Assembly: GCA_029204225.1 (NCBI GenBank)
Contig: CM055099.1
Span: 68,803,349-68,867,348, forward strand
Length of the DNA stretch: 64,000 nt
Source of the DNA: Diphasiastrum complanatum
Taxonomy: Eukaryota; Streptophyta; Lycopodiopsida; Lycopodiales; Lycopodiaceae
Direction: 5' to 3'
Below the pieces are notes generated by a model that was not told the origin of the DNA, ran no database searches, and saw nothing but the letters and a program-made list of their open reading frames with translations. This document shows positions 1 through 9,914 of the stretch, one piece after another; position 1 is the stretch's first letter; each line of letters opens with the position of its first letter. The position numbers and the translations under genes were made by a program.

Positions 1-155
1 ACCCTATCAACATCCTACACCTAGATGCTTGACTATGAAATTCTATGATACCCCTATATCAAACATTTTGATTTACTTTACAATTCTCCACACGTGGCAA
101 CATCCTCCACACATGTGAGATTCACTTACAAACTTCTATCATAAAAAATATCAAG
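1..155. other. Unassigned AT-rich leader with CACGTG-type motifs
   Basis: No gene is visible. The stretch contains CCACACGTGGCA and CCACACATGTGAG, variants of the G-box palindrome that recurs in the copia LTRs of this window. It may therefore be LTR-derived or upstream copia sequence, but it is too short to assign. Confidence 0.3.
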
Positions 156-1951
156 TTGGATTTTTGCCAATTTCTCACACTTTTTGATGAGTCACAATTT
201 GCTAAGAGCTTTTCAAATGGATCTAACCCATTGTGCATTGAAGATCTTGACAAATCCAAAGAGGATCTTGACAAACCCGAGGAGGATCATGACAAACCTG
301 AGGATGGAGATATGGATCTGAGTCAAAAGGGGTCGAGAAGATCATCAAGGAACAAGGCCGAGCCCTCAAGGCTCACCTATGTGGACAAGGGAAAGCAAAA
401 GGAAGACTCTACACCTTCTACCTCTTACTCCTTCTTAGCTACATTGCTTGAAGAACCATCATCTTTTGAAGAATCATATAAATCTAAAGTTTGGAGAGAT
501 GCAATGCAAGTAGAGTATGATGCATTAGAAGAAAATCATACATGGAATCTTGTAAATCTTCCAAGAGGGAAGAAACTACTTGCAAGTAAGTGGATTTATA
601 GAATAAAGTACAATCAAGATGGATCTATTAGTAAGTACAAAGCTAGGCTTGTTGCTAAGGGATTTCTTCAAATAAAAGCATTGGATTATGAAGAAACATT
701 TGCAACTGTAGCTAAGCTTGTAACTATTAGATTAATCATTTGCATTGCTACTTTGTTCAAGTGGGATCTCTACCAAATGGATGTGACAAATGCCTTCTTG
801 AATGGCTTCTCAGAAGAGGAAATCTACATGATGCAACCCGAGGGCTTCATCAAGGTTGGTGAGGAGCAAAAGGTGTGCTACTTAAGGAAGAGCCTATATG
901 GCTTGAAGCAAGCACCTAGAGCTTGGTACTCTAGGTTGCATGATTTTCTCTATTCCCTTGGCTTTGTACTAAGTGCTATGAACCTTCTTTATATTTCAAA
1001 TGTAATGAAGGAAAGATCATCATTTTGGTTCTTTATGTTGATGGCATCATTATGATAGGAAATGATGATGATGGCATAGGCAAAGTAAAAGTTGATTTAT
1101 CTAGTGAGTTCAAGATGGTAGATCTAGGCTTCCTAAAGTTTATACTTGGGATAGAAGTGTCTAGAAGTAGCAATTGTACTTTCATAAGTCAATCTAAGTA
1201 TGCTACTTCCATTCTTGAAAGATTTGGTATGAAAGATTGTAAGGGGATTGACACCCCTATGGAGCATGTTGTGAAAGCAACTAATGAAGGTGATGAAGCA
1301 TCCTTTGAGGACATCACCCTCTTTAGGAAGCTTATAGGCTCTCTAATCTATTTGACCATAACTAGACCTGACTTAAGTTTTTGTGTAAGCAAATTGAGTC
1401 AAAGTATGCAAGCTCCTTTAGTTCATCATTGGAAAAGTGCCAAGAGAGTACTTAGATATGTTTCTAGTACTAGATTTTTTAGCATACTTTATGAAGGATC
1501 TAACTTGCACTTGAGAGCCTACTTGGATTCAGATTTTGCAGGTGACAAGATGGATAGGAAGTCCATTAGTGCATTTGCAACATTTCTTTGTGGAGGAGTG
1601 ATATCTTGGCTTTCCAAAAAGCAAGATGCAATCTCACTATCTTCTTGTGAAGCCGAGTACAAGGCATTGACTTCAACAACCAAAGAGTTCTTATGGCTAA
1701 GAAGACTCTTGATGGAACTACATGTGCTAGAGGCCGAGGAGATCCCTTACATATTTTGTGACAATCAAGCTTCTCAACAAATTGCTTCAAATCCTATCTT
1801 CCATGTTAGAACAAAGCATATTGAGATAGCTCACCACTTTGTGAGGGAGAAGGTACAATCCAAGGAGGTGCAACTACATCATGTACCATCATCTGAATGC
1901 ATAGCTGATATCTTAACCAAGCCATTGTCCAAAGATCCATTTTTAAGTTAA
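156..1951 (+). pseudogene. Ty1/copia Pol fragment: reverse transcriptase and RNase H, frameshifted
   Basis: This is the 3' half of a copia polyprotein in two overlapping frames (156-1055 and 1025-1951). The first frame holds an acidic integrase/RT linker and then a typical copia RT (W-x-x-AM...E, KWIYRIKYN, KARLVAKGF, DVTNAFLNG, SLYGLKQAPRAW). The second begins in the RT catalytic block, which reads LYVDGIIMIG where YVDD is expected, so the second catalytic aspartate is lost. It continues into RNase H (DSDFAGD, CEAEYKAL, CDNQASQ, RTKHIEIAHHFVREKV, ADILTKPLSKD). The frame change at about 990-1025 and the damaged catalytic motif make it non-functional. Integrase, protease and gag are absent to the left. 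A polypurine tract and LTR follow directly. Confidence 0.93.
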
Positions 1952-2002
1952 GATATGCTCTTGGAATTGTAGATAGATGTACAATAGATTTGCCAAGTTA
2001 GA

Positions 2003-2810
2003 AGTGAGGAGGAGTGTTGAAATTGTCATTTCTCACTTGACATTGATTTGTGTAAATATTGATCAAACATTAGAATAATGTGATGATCTGATTTCACACG
2101 TGTGGAGTCTGTTCCCATGTGTGAAAGGATGTATCTTTCATGTTTGTATATATCCAAATTGATTTTGTATCATTCTAGTTAGTGTGAACATGATATGACT
2201 AGTTTTTAGTCAAGTTGACTAATCACCTACAAATTAGCTTTTCCTTGCATGTGCATGAGTAAATGCTCCCACATGGCAAGTGGATGTTCACACGTGTGTA
2301 TAGAGTACTAGAATATAAGAGTTGACCATTTTCCTTAGATCCTATTTTGTAGGAAATATTCCTATATTCTAGGAGACTAGCTTTTTGGATTTTAGTCATA
2401 TTCTAGAAGGTCAACTATTGGATAAGGAATGGATAGATCTGAGTGATGTGGCACTCTTCACACGTGTGAAGACCTGCTGGACTGTACCAGACTCATGGCT
2501 GTACTTGATCCATAAAAGGATCATCATTTTGCTAAGAAGATTGATGGGACTTTTTCACTCTACACTTTTATGAGGTTTCTAGTCATTTGTCTTGTGATTT
2601 TTATGTATGATTGCTATCTAGTATCATTGTACTTGTTGTTTCAGGTGCAGGCCATAATGTGGACAGTACTCCACACGTGTGAATCCTCCTCCACTAAAAA
2701 AGGATCTGTTGATCCATTGCTCTTGCTTAAATCCAAGTGTAGTGAATCTAGATCAAGATCTAATGTGTAGAACTTGATAGATTCATTGATTAGGCAACCA
2801 ATAACTCTCT
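2003..2810 (+). mobile_element. Copia polypurine tract and 3' LTR (right end uncertain)
   Basis: A purine run (GAGGAGGAG, about 2006-2014) follows the RNase H stop and is directly followed by an LTR beginning TGTTGAAATT at 2015. The LTR carries several CACACGTGTG palindromes (near 2096, 2289, 2459 and 2671). No CA end inversely matching the start was found, so the right limit is approximate. The LTR is either decayed or cut. Confidence 0.65.
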
Positions 2811-2876
2811 ATGATTGTAAAGTACAATCATTATTGTCCTAAAAATTGTAAAATTTATCATTGAATGGAATAGGCC

Positions 2877-3110
2877 AGAATCACACAACAATTAGTCCTA
2901 CTGGTGTGTAACATGAATAAGAACCTATGACCAATGTCGCAGACCCAAGTGCTAGAATCTCATGGGATTGCACAATCCTTTTGTACCCACTTTTTCTATT
3001 GAGAATCACACAACAATTAGTCCTAATGGTGTGTAAAGTGAATGAGAACTATGACCTATGTTGGACCCAAGTGCTAGGATCTCTTGGGATATAGGAGCCA
3101 TTTTTGGTAA
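2877..3110. repeat. Tandem duplication of about 125 bp
   Basis: AGAATCACACAACAATTAGT begins at 2877 and again at 3002. Each is followed by the same text (GGTGTGTAA, AGAAC, CTATGAC, GACCCAAGTGCTAG, ATCTC.TGGGAT). The second copy is slightly shorter and about 10% diverged. No coding potential is visible. Confidence 0.85.
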
Positions 3111-3791
3111 TTTCTACATTGTTGAGGGATCTCCAAGATTCCAACCCTAACTTAATAGGGATGAAAGATCCAACAAAATTAGCATTAGGGATATGTTTAG
3201 GGCTGCTCATACCTGCTCAAACTCGTGATGGATCATGTATATATAGGTGATGATCTCTCACTAGAATCAATCAAGCAAACTCATGATTTTCCTCTTATAT
3301 TGGTGCAATTGCTCTCTATGTTCATAATTCTTTGGGTTTTTGTGATTTCTAATCATTATAGGATTGAATGCAGTTTGGTGTACAGTGCTCAGACTGTGGG
3401 AGGTCGTACATTCAATGTCCATAGGATTGATTTGACAATGAAAAATCAGCATGCACCAGTAGAAAATAAGGATCTCTAAAACACATTGTTGAGAATAATG
3501 ATTGTGAGTGCACTAGCAATGAATCGCCTACTCACAGTCTTGAGATCATGATGGACAAAAATGTGCCCATTATCTTCTACTTCATCTTATTATAATATCT
3601 CCTAAAACATGTTGCCTTGGTTTAAAAAAATTTGTACTTGTGAGAGCTACCTAATAAAGAACAATAAATCAGTGCTTTTAGGCTATATTTTCCATGGTAG
3701 AATTAAAAAAAATCATGAACCTGTTAGATCAAATGTCAAATTGAGATGATAAATTGTTGATAAAGCTAGCTCACATTATGGACCTGAGTCC
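3111..3791. other. Intergenic sequence, no gene recognised
   Basis: The open frames here are short (longest 84 codons at 3225-3479) and resemble no family I know. The stretch may be old retroelement sequence. I see no RNA gene. Confidence 0.4.
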
Positions 3792-3824
3792 TGTTAGAAA
3801 TCCATAAATCATAACATGAATAGA

Positions 3825-3895
3825 CAGACTAGGATTCGAACCCAGGACCTCTTTCGTACTTGATGGGATGCTCTACCACTGAGCTATATGCCCTG
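3825..3895 (-). other. tRNA-like Pol III promoter core within TRIM 3' LTR
   Basis: On the minus strand the LTR contains TAGCTCAGTGGTAGAGC (A box, D-arm like, about 3871-3887) and GGGTTCGAATCC (B box, T-arm like, about 3832-3843), spaced about as in a tRNA gene. Acceptor and anticodon stems are imperfect and no clean anticodon loop forms. It therefore looks like a tRNA-derived internal promoter and not a functional tRNA. The D- and T-arm text is closest to tRNAs of the AGCTCAGTGGTAGAGC type. Confidence 0.75.
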
Positions 3896-4084
3896 TTTGA
3901 TAGTTCTCTCTAGAGTGTGGGTTGATATTCCAACACCCCCCCTCAAGCCACACTTGGTTGGGGTCCTAGATGTCACCTGTCCCACAACTTGGGCCACCTA
4001 ACCATGGCTTTGACACCATGAACTGTTAGGTCTAACTTGGCTCTGATACCATGTTAGAAATCCATAAATCATAATATGGATGGA

Positions 4085-4155
4085 CAGACTAGGATTTGAA
4101 CCCAAGACCTCCCTCATACCGAATGGGATGCTCTGCCACTGAGCTATCCACCCTG
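4085..4155 (-). other. tRNA-like Pol III promoter core within TRIM 5' LTR
   Basis: This is the second copy of the tRNA-like centre, with A-box text TAGCTCAGTGGCAGAGC and B-box text GGGTTCAAATCC on the minus strand. It keeps both boxes despite differing from the other LTR at several positions. Retention of both boxes suggests, but does not prove, that they matter for element transcription. Confidence 0.72.
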
Positions 4156-4195
4156 TTTGATAGTTCTCTCTAGAGTGTGGGTTGATATTCCAACA

Positions 4196-4314
4196 CCCCC
4201 CCTCAAGCTACACTTGGTTGGGGTCCTAGCTGTCACCTGCTGCCTCAAAACTTGGGCCACCTAACCATGGCTTTGACACCATGAACTGTTAGGTCTAACT
4301 TGGCTCTGATACCA
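4196..4314 (-). mobile_element. Second TRIM internal unit (PBS to PPT) without its own 5' LTR
   Basis: This unit is nearly the same as the TRIM internal part at 3936-4051. It has a C-run (minus-strand polypurine tract) at 4196-4202 and GGCTCTGATACCA (minus-strand tRNA-Met primer-binding site) at 4302-4314. Where a TRIM LTR should begin at 4315, an unrelated copia LTR begins instead, with no intervening base. Confidence 0.8.
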
Positions 4315-5020
4315 TGTGAAGTTTTTATCACGTGTGAACTTCACCACACACCTTACAAGATCTTTATGAGGTGTTGTGATTGCACAATAAAATCCAAGAC
4401 AAGAACACAATGGCATACAACAGACTGAAAAAACTAACTCCTTACTATGAGAGATAGCTATCAGCAAATATTCTAAGTGCTCATTATGGGAAAAACAACC
4501 TGCTCTTGGGTAGAGAGAGAAAATCAACACATAAAACTCGGGTAGAGAGAGAATGAGCCCAAAACACCAAAATCTCACTATTCACAATATGGCAAGACAA
4601 GCCAAAATTTCCCTACATCAATGAGGCTCGAGTTCCTATAGTGGAGTTGCATGGAAAGTCCACTTCATTCAATTAACTCAACTATCATAGATCCACATGT
4701 AAAACTACATGCATGGATATTGCATGTACTACATGTCAACTTTCAAAATTACCTAGACATGTGTAGATCATGTAAACTACTTTGTGTGTTGCATGCACTG
4801 ATTGCATGTTGCTTGCATGCACTCCAAATGACTTTGCATGTAATCTAAACTTTTGCATGACATCAAGATTGAACATACCTAACTTAAACTCGTCGACCTA
4901 TTCTAGAAAGTTATGTGCTAAATTCACATACCTTTATGTACAATAAAATATACAATGGAAATAAGATAGGCATGGCCCCCAAACTCGAGATAGGAAGATA
5001 TAATTTCACTAATCTTCACA
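4315..5020 (-). mobile_element. Copia 3' LTR, 706 bp
   Basis: The LTR is bounded by inverted ends TGTGAAG...CTTCACA on the plus strand. On its 5' side (minus strand) a polypurine tract (AAGGAGGAG, complement at 5021-5029) and copia RNase H precede it, which marks it as a 3' LTR. It contains a CACGTGTGAA motif near its outer end. Its outer end is fused exactly to the TRIM primer-binding site, so no target duplication is seen here. Confidence 0.82.
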
Positions 5021-5754
5021 CTCCTCCTTAAAATATATGTTTCTATCCAACGTAGACTTTGAAAATAGGCCAAGGTTAGACCTCATCTTGATAAAAACAT
5101 TCTTGAGCAATGGCTTGGTGAGAAGATCTACAACACAATTTGAAGATCCAACATGCTCCAATGAGATCTCTCTCTCAATAACTTTTTCTTTTACAAAATG
5201 ATGAGCTACCTCAATGTGTTTGCTCCTTGCATGGAACACAGGATTGTTTGCAAGAGCCTGAGCCGAGATGTTATCATTCTTGATAATTAGAAGGTCTTCA
5301 TCTCCATAACACTTTAGCTCCAAGACTAGCTTTTTGATCCATAAAACTTCCTTTAATAGCACTAGGATCATCCTTCTTCCTAGTCTCTAAAGGTACATGC
5401 ACATAGCATAAATAGCCAAAGATCCTAAGATGATCTACCTTAGGCTTTTTCTTATACAACATCTCAAATGGTGTTCTTCCTTCTATTGCAAGATTAGGAA
5501 GTCTATTACAAAGATAATTTGCACATGCAATTGCTTCTCCCCAAAAACTTTTAGGTAGAGATGCTTCTAGCCTAAGGGCTTTTGCACATTCACACAAAGT
5601 TCTATTTTTTCTTTTAGCAACTCCATTTTGCTGAGGAGTATAAGAACAAGAAAATTCTCTTTGCATTTTTTCTTTCTCACAAAAGTCTTTAAACTTCTTA
5701 GAGGTATATTCACCTCCACTATCACTTCTCAAAGCTTTCAACTTGAAAGAAAAT
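5009..5754 (-). pseudogene. Copia integrase C-half fused by deletion to RNase H
   Basis: On the minus strand the integrase core runs from LRSDSGGEYTSKKF through CSYTPQQNGVAKRKNRT, LPKSFWGEA, YLCNRLPN and FGYLCYVHVP. It then passes abruptly, near 5350, into the RNase H tail (KEVLWIKKLVLEL, RSKHIEVAHHFVKEKV, DLLTKPL). The whole RT and the first part of RNase H are missing. The integrase starts in mid-domain at about 5754, where an LTR half abuts it. The missing N-terminal half of an equivalent integrase is found on the opposite strand ending at 11015. The gene is inactive. Confidence 0.88.
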
Positions 5755-6215
5755 AACAAATACAACAAAAGCATGAGAGGAGGAGAAATAGAGTTAGAGA
5801 GCAAGGACATTCACAAGTCCATTCCATAAGAGAACCAATCTGCTTGTATTGAAATGAAGATGAAGACATGATTTACAAACTCGAGTTGGCCCCTCTTTAT
5901 AGTGGAGAGGAGGCCTTGGCCTCAAAATCCTATTGGCCCATTCAAATCTAAAAAGAGTGGAAAACTTTTGCATTGATTAGAGGACCCAATTTGACATTGA
6001 AATTTGGTGGGAACCGCTATTATATTCACTAACTTGACATTTAGGCCCTGCGACATTAAAAGTCTCACAAAAAGGCCTAAAGTCCTTTTATTGACTTTCT
6101 ACGTAATCAAATAACTATGTGATCATCGGGTTGGACTTACACACGTAGGGTGCCAAATCCCTCTCACTTATTAGCTAGGGTTAGGGTTGTCTTGGGATCT
6201 GCAAACCCTCCAACA
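5755..6215 (-). mobile_element. 5' half of an LTR (second LTR family), cut at 5755
   Basis: It starts on the minus strand at 6215 with TGTTGGAGGG and matches 12817-13264 over its length, including the TTATAGTGGAGAGGA promoter-like segment. It stops at the point corresponding to about 12817 and abuts copia integrase. The missing 3' half of such an LTR lies at 11018-11299 on the plus strand. A purine-rich tract (GGTGGGGGATAC on the minus strand, about 6216-6227) lies directly upstream, so it was a 3' LTR. Confidence 0.85.
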
Positions 6216-6232
6216 GTATCCCCCACCAAAAC

Positions 6233-7360
6233 TGGTGGTGGTCCCACGACACCTCGCAAGATTTATCCTGCATCCGAAGCTCTAAGTTCGAGACTTTGAC
6301 ATCCCAAATCTCAGTGTCTGACCTTGAGGCAAGACAAACCACGTAACGGTGATCACTGGCCATGGTGGGTACTCAGAGCTTCTGCACAAGTTGAGCATTC
6401 AAAAAATTGTAAGTACTACCTGAATCAAATAGCACATTCACGTCTTTCCCTAAAATATTGCCTCTCACACGAAACAATTCATTAGGCTTAAAAGAGATTG
6501 CACTAAAGTTACAAGTACAATCACAATTATTTAACAAATTGGCTTCCAATTTACCTGCCTGTAAATCCATAGTCATGAAACTTGACGACTTTGCTTTCCG
6601 TTTCTGGCACTGTTTGGCACGGTGCCCGGGTTTATTGCAGAGAAAACACAGATTCCTGTTTAAGCACCGCCAATGGTGCTTTGTCTTTTACCACCAATTT
6701 TTTCTTATTCTTCTTCTTCTTTGACTGTTGGTACGCTTCTGCTTCCAACTCGTCAAAAAAATGCTTCTTACGCTTGTTAGATTTTTCTTGCCTAGGTTTC
6801 GAGGCTGTTTGGCCGTGCACGCTTTTCCGTGAAGCAACAACTGTACTATCATAGGCTTTCGCCACACGGATTGCATACTTTAGTGAGTTAAGGATATTTC
6901 GTTTGCATTCATTTTGATGGTCAGCGGGCAGTCCGACAATAAATTGCCACTATGCTAACTTATGATCAAAAAGTGGCACCTTGGCCAAAGAGTCCAGGAA
7001 CTTTTGGACATAACCGTCTAGTTCTCGGTTGCCCATTTTACAGTTGGTAAACCGAATATACAGCTCGGAATCGTCTATCGTGACAAAAGCTTTCCGGAAG
7101 GTTTCTGAGGAGAGTAAAGTGCTCATCGAAGCTTCTCAAAATGGCATATTGCTGATCATTCGCCTAACTCCAAAACAGGTACCAATTGGTGAAAAGAACG
7201 TTTGCCCACCTCAGTATGGGTATATCTGAGGTGGATCTTGCTTCAGAAAACTCGACGAACAATTCTAACACAATTTGTGCAAAAAGTGACCAGAAAAGTA
7301 ATTTTCCAAGTCATTCTCCCATAAAGATCTGACTACTTTATGATCTGATGACATTTATGA
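6233..7360 (-). pseudogene. Ty3/gypsy Gag-protease remnant
   Basis: Minus-strand frames show a basic Gag tail (KKKKNKKK region, 6632-6865), a zinc knuckle (C-F/L-CNKPGHRAKQC, about 6600-6660) and a retroviral-type aspartic protease (VLFDSGSTYNFLNAQLV, 6373-6576) with the catalytic DSG. No RT, RNase H or integrase follows before the polypurine tract and LTR, so most of pol has been deleted. Frameshifts and stops separate the parts. A repressor-like reading of the lysine-rich stretch is not supported. Confidence 0.7.
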
Positions 7361-7565
7361 CTTTTGCTTATCAATATTTCCATTCATTTTTTTTTTCATA
7401 CTGTCTTTTCCGAAAGAAATTAACAATTAAGTAGTGAAAACAATAAATTGAAAACAAATAAAAATAAAAAATCATTTGGATCATACTTGCTAAACTGGCG
7501 GAGCAGGCTGCCAAAACTTGCGTAATCGGCTGCCCAACAATATCTTGAGTAGTCATCAATGAAGG
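7361..7565. other. AT-rich junction between gypsy and copia remnants
   Basis: No family signature is visible. The stretch separates the gypsy Gag remnant from a copia pre-integrase fragment, and the exact junction could not be placed. Confidence 0.3.
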
Positions 7566-8449
7566 TTAAAAAGAACCTCCATTAGATTTGGTGCTAGCAA
7601 TGTGCACATCCGAGTGTATGAGTTCAAGAGGATGAGATGATTTTGTGATGGAGTTAGGAAACACCTTCTTATGTGCCTTGGATAAAGCACAAGCTTCACA
7701 AACCTTGTCTTCCTTCCCAATAGACCTTGGTAGGCCTAAAGCATACTCCTCCTTGATCATAGCCTCCATCTTGTTGAATGTTGATCCTTTGCATTTGGAC
7801 TTCCCTTTTCCTTTGGTGAAGAGAGCTTGGTCATCTCCACCTTGGATGGAAAGTCTATCCATCCTCTCTTGCATTTGGCTCCATCTTGACTCCTCGGCCA
7901 TGAGTGTGCCTTGGAGCTCTTCAAGTATGGGTAGCTTGTCCATAATTGCATATCTCTGAACCAGATTGTCAAATTCAAAGCTTAGTCCATTCAATATGAG
8001 TTGAACAAGCTCTTCATCCTTGATAGGATCACATATGAAGGCTAGCTCTTTGTTCAATTCCTTCACTCTTAAGACAAAAGTATGTGCAATTCTCCTTTCT
8101 TTTTGATAGCTTCTATAGATTTGATTCTTCAAAGCTAACATCCTAGTTTGGTTCTTGGATTCATAGAACTTTGCAAAGTCTCCCAAGCATCTTGAGCCGA
8201 AGTGCAATCTCCTACCTCTCTTAAGAGTTCATTTGCAACATTCATTTTTATACAATGTAGTGCAATATTGCACCTCTTGTTGTATTTGGCTTTTTCTTGA
8301 GCTTGAATAGGTTCATCCTCCTTACCATTTACAATCTCCATTAGATCTTGCATGATCATGATGGATTCCATTCTAACTTTCCATATGGAATAGTTAGTTT
8401 TGTTGAGCCTCTCATTGGTATCCAAAAGATATGCATTTAAAGATGCCAT
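7566..8449 (-). pseudogene. Copia Gag fused to pre-integrase zinc-finger region
   Basis: The minus strand starts with MASLNAYLLDTNERLNKTNYSIWKVRMES, the typical copia Gag N-terminus (UBN2-type). It continues in a second frame from about 8207 (NQTRMLALKNQIY, VLRVKELNKELA, LVQLILNGL) and then passes into CEACALSKAHKKVFPNS and HPLELIHSDVH of the pre-integrase/integrase border. The zinc knuckle and protease are missing, and a frameshift lies near 8150-8200. The ATG at 8449 is the natural Gag start because the conserved N-terminus begins there. Confidence 0.87.
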
Positions 8450-9104
8450 CTATTCTCCTAATCAAGGACTTGACACAAATGAAGATTACTTCTATTGCTT
8501 TGATTGACGATCTACCTTATCCCACTTCTTAGGGACCTGAAAAGGCTTCCTATAAAAATCTAAGAATGATCTTTAACAAAATCAAATCATAGAATTCTAG
8601 AAACAATGCACTTGCTTGACTGAAGTAGACAATACTAGTAGAATTGCCCCTCTTTCTATAAAGAACATAAAAGCTTCCAAATGATCTGATCAAGAGTGAA
8701 TTTTAACAACCTAATATCCTTCCAAAACCACTTGCAAAAGATCTAAATGGAACTTAATGAGGATGCAACACAATCTACTATCCAATCACAAGCAAAAATT
8801 GATCAAAATTGATGAAAATTTGATCTAATTTGATGCATAAATCAAGGACTGAATCTAAATCACTTTAGGAGGTGTTCTCTACACCTTCGAACAGCCTTGA
8901 AGTGTCTCCAAATCTCTGATTTTCTCTCTCTTTGAATGTTAGAAGCCTCCTCTATGAAATCACCTCCAAAACTCGCTTAGAAATCAATGCTTGGAGCAAG
9001 CACAAGATCGTTCGCGACATTAACACTATTAATGCCACGACAAGATGCATAATGCAAGCTAACCATCCAACAAACATGCTGCAAACTGAAAAATTGGCGT
9101 AGCT
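8450..9104 (-). other. Retroelement untranslated leader between PBS and Gag
   Basis: No coding sequence is visible in these ~655 bp. Position, directly downstream (minus strand) of a primer-binding site and upstream of the copia Gag start, identifies it as a 5' leader. Confidence 0.5.
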
Positions 9105-9560
9105 CCCCGGCAATGGCGCCAAAATTGTAGTGGGTTTCTGTCCTTGCCTATCCTCAACCCAAGATTGAATCAATCTAGCATCAAGGAGATGAAGTTAGTT
9201 GTCACGCGTAGGTTCGTTCCCATGAGAGCGATAGCATATTTCAGATTTCAACATGATTGAAAGATCCAGATCTAATTCTAATATCCATTTACCCTAAGCA
9301 TTAACACTACTCCATTAACACTAAGATCCACAATAAAGATAGCTTACTCTTTTTCTCTCTCCCTTTCTCTCTCATAAAAAGTATAAGAACATGCAATCCC
9401 AGTAACAATAAGATCTGATAATTGATAAATCCAAAGAAAGCATGAAAGATGGAGGAAAAGTGATAGAGAAGGAAACTTGAGTTGGTCCCTTTTTATAGTA
9501 GAGAGGAGGACCTTGGCCTCTGAATCCTATTGCTTGCTATTTCAATCTCGGATCTAACAA
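9105..9560 (-). mobile_element. LTR fragment of the second family with tRNA-Asp-type primer-binding site
   Basis: On the minus strand the LTR ends ...CACTACA at 9126 and is followed by TTTTGGCGCCATTGCCGGGG. This is the primer-binding-site text usual for tRNA-Asp-primed plant Ty3/gypsy elements. The LTR matches 12511-12990 and 11018-11299 with moderate divergence, and homology fades near 9550. It is unusual that copia-type Gag sequence follows this primer-binding site. Confidence 0.72.
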
Positions 9561-9914
9561 TGATGATGTTGATCCAACCTATGAAATCTAGCAACACTTT
9601 TAGATTGCTTACACTTAGAAATCAAATTTTTCTAAGTTATCAAAGAGTAGATGAGAGTGCTTCATCTTATGTATCATCAGAAGTATTCTAGATCGTGGCT
9701 AATATGCCACTCTTGTAGTTCGCGAATTAGTTGTAGATGCTTACTCTTTCTAATTTGTAAGTTACAAGAATGCGACATGAAATTGTTCGCGAACTATATA
9801 CTTTCTAATTGATGCACATTACAGTAAGTCTAATGCTAGTAAGCAAGACAAGACGTCAGAAGACAAAAAATACAGAATACGAATCCGCCTGCGTGTAAGA
9901 TAATTTTGTAATAG
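9561..9914. other. Unassigned 350 bp between LTR fragment and copia Gag
   Basis: No gene or repeat was recognised. TTCGCGAA occurs twice (about 9719 and 9790). The stretch may be the decayed remainder of the LTR. Confidence 0.3.

Larger units (their letters stand above)
3792..4195 (-). mobile_element. Miniature LTR retrotransposon (TRIM) with tRNA-like LTRs
   Basis: Read on the minus strand, this has the complete layout of a TRIM in 404 bp. It has a 144-bp 5' LTR (4195-4052, TGTTGG...TCTAACA), a primer-binding site TGGTATCAGAGCC (4051-4039) matching the 3' end of initiator tRNA-Met, a 116-bp internal part without coding capacity, a polypurine tract GAGGGGGG (about 3943-3936), and a 144-bp 3' LTR (3935-3792). 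The LTRs have equal length and differ at roughly 15 positions, mostly in their centre. That centre reads like a tRNA (separate entries). A second internal unit lies directly upstream, so the structure is part of a tandem chain. It would depend on copia enzymes from elsewhere. Confidence 0.82.

Noticed and set aside
3825-4155. Two functional tRNA genes on the minus strand
   Set aside because: A- and B-box text is tRNA-like, but the acceptor and anticodon stems do not pair properly and no clear anticodon loop exists. Both copies sit inside 144-bp LTRs of a miniature element.
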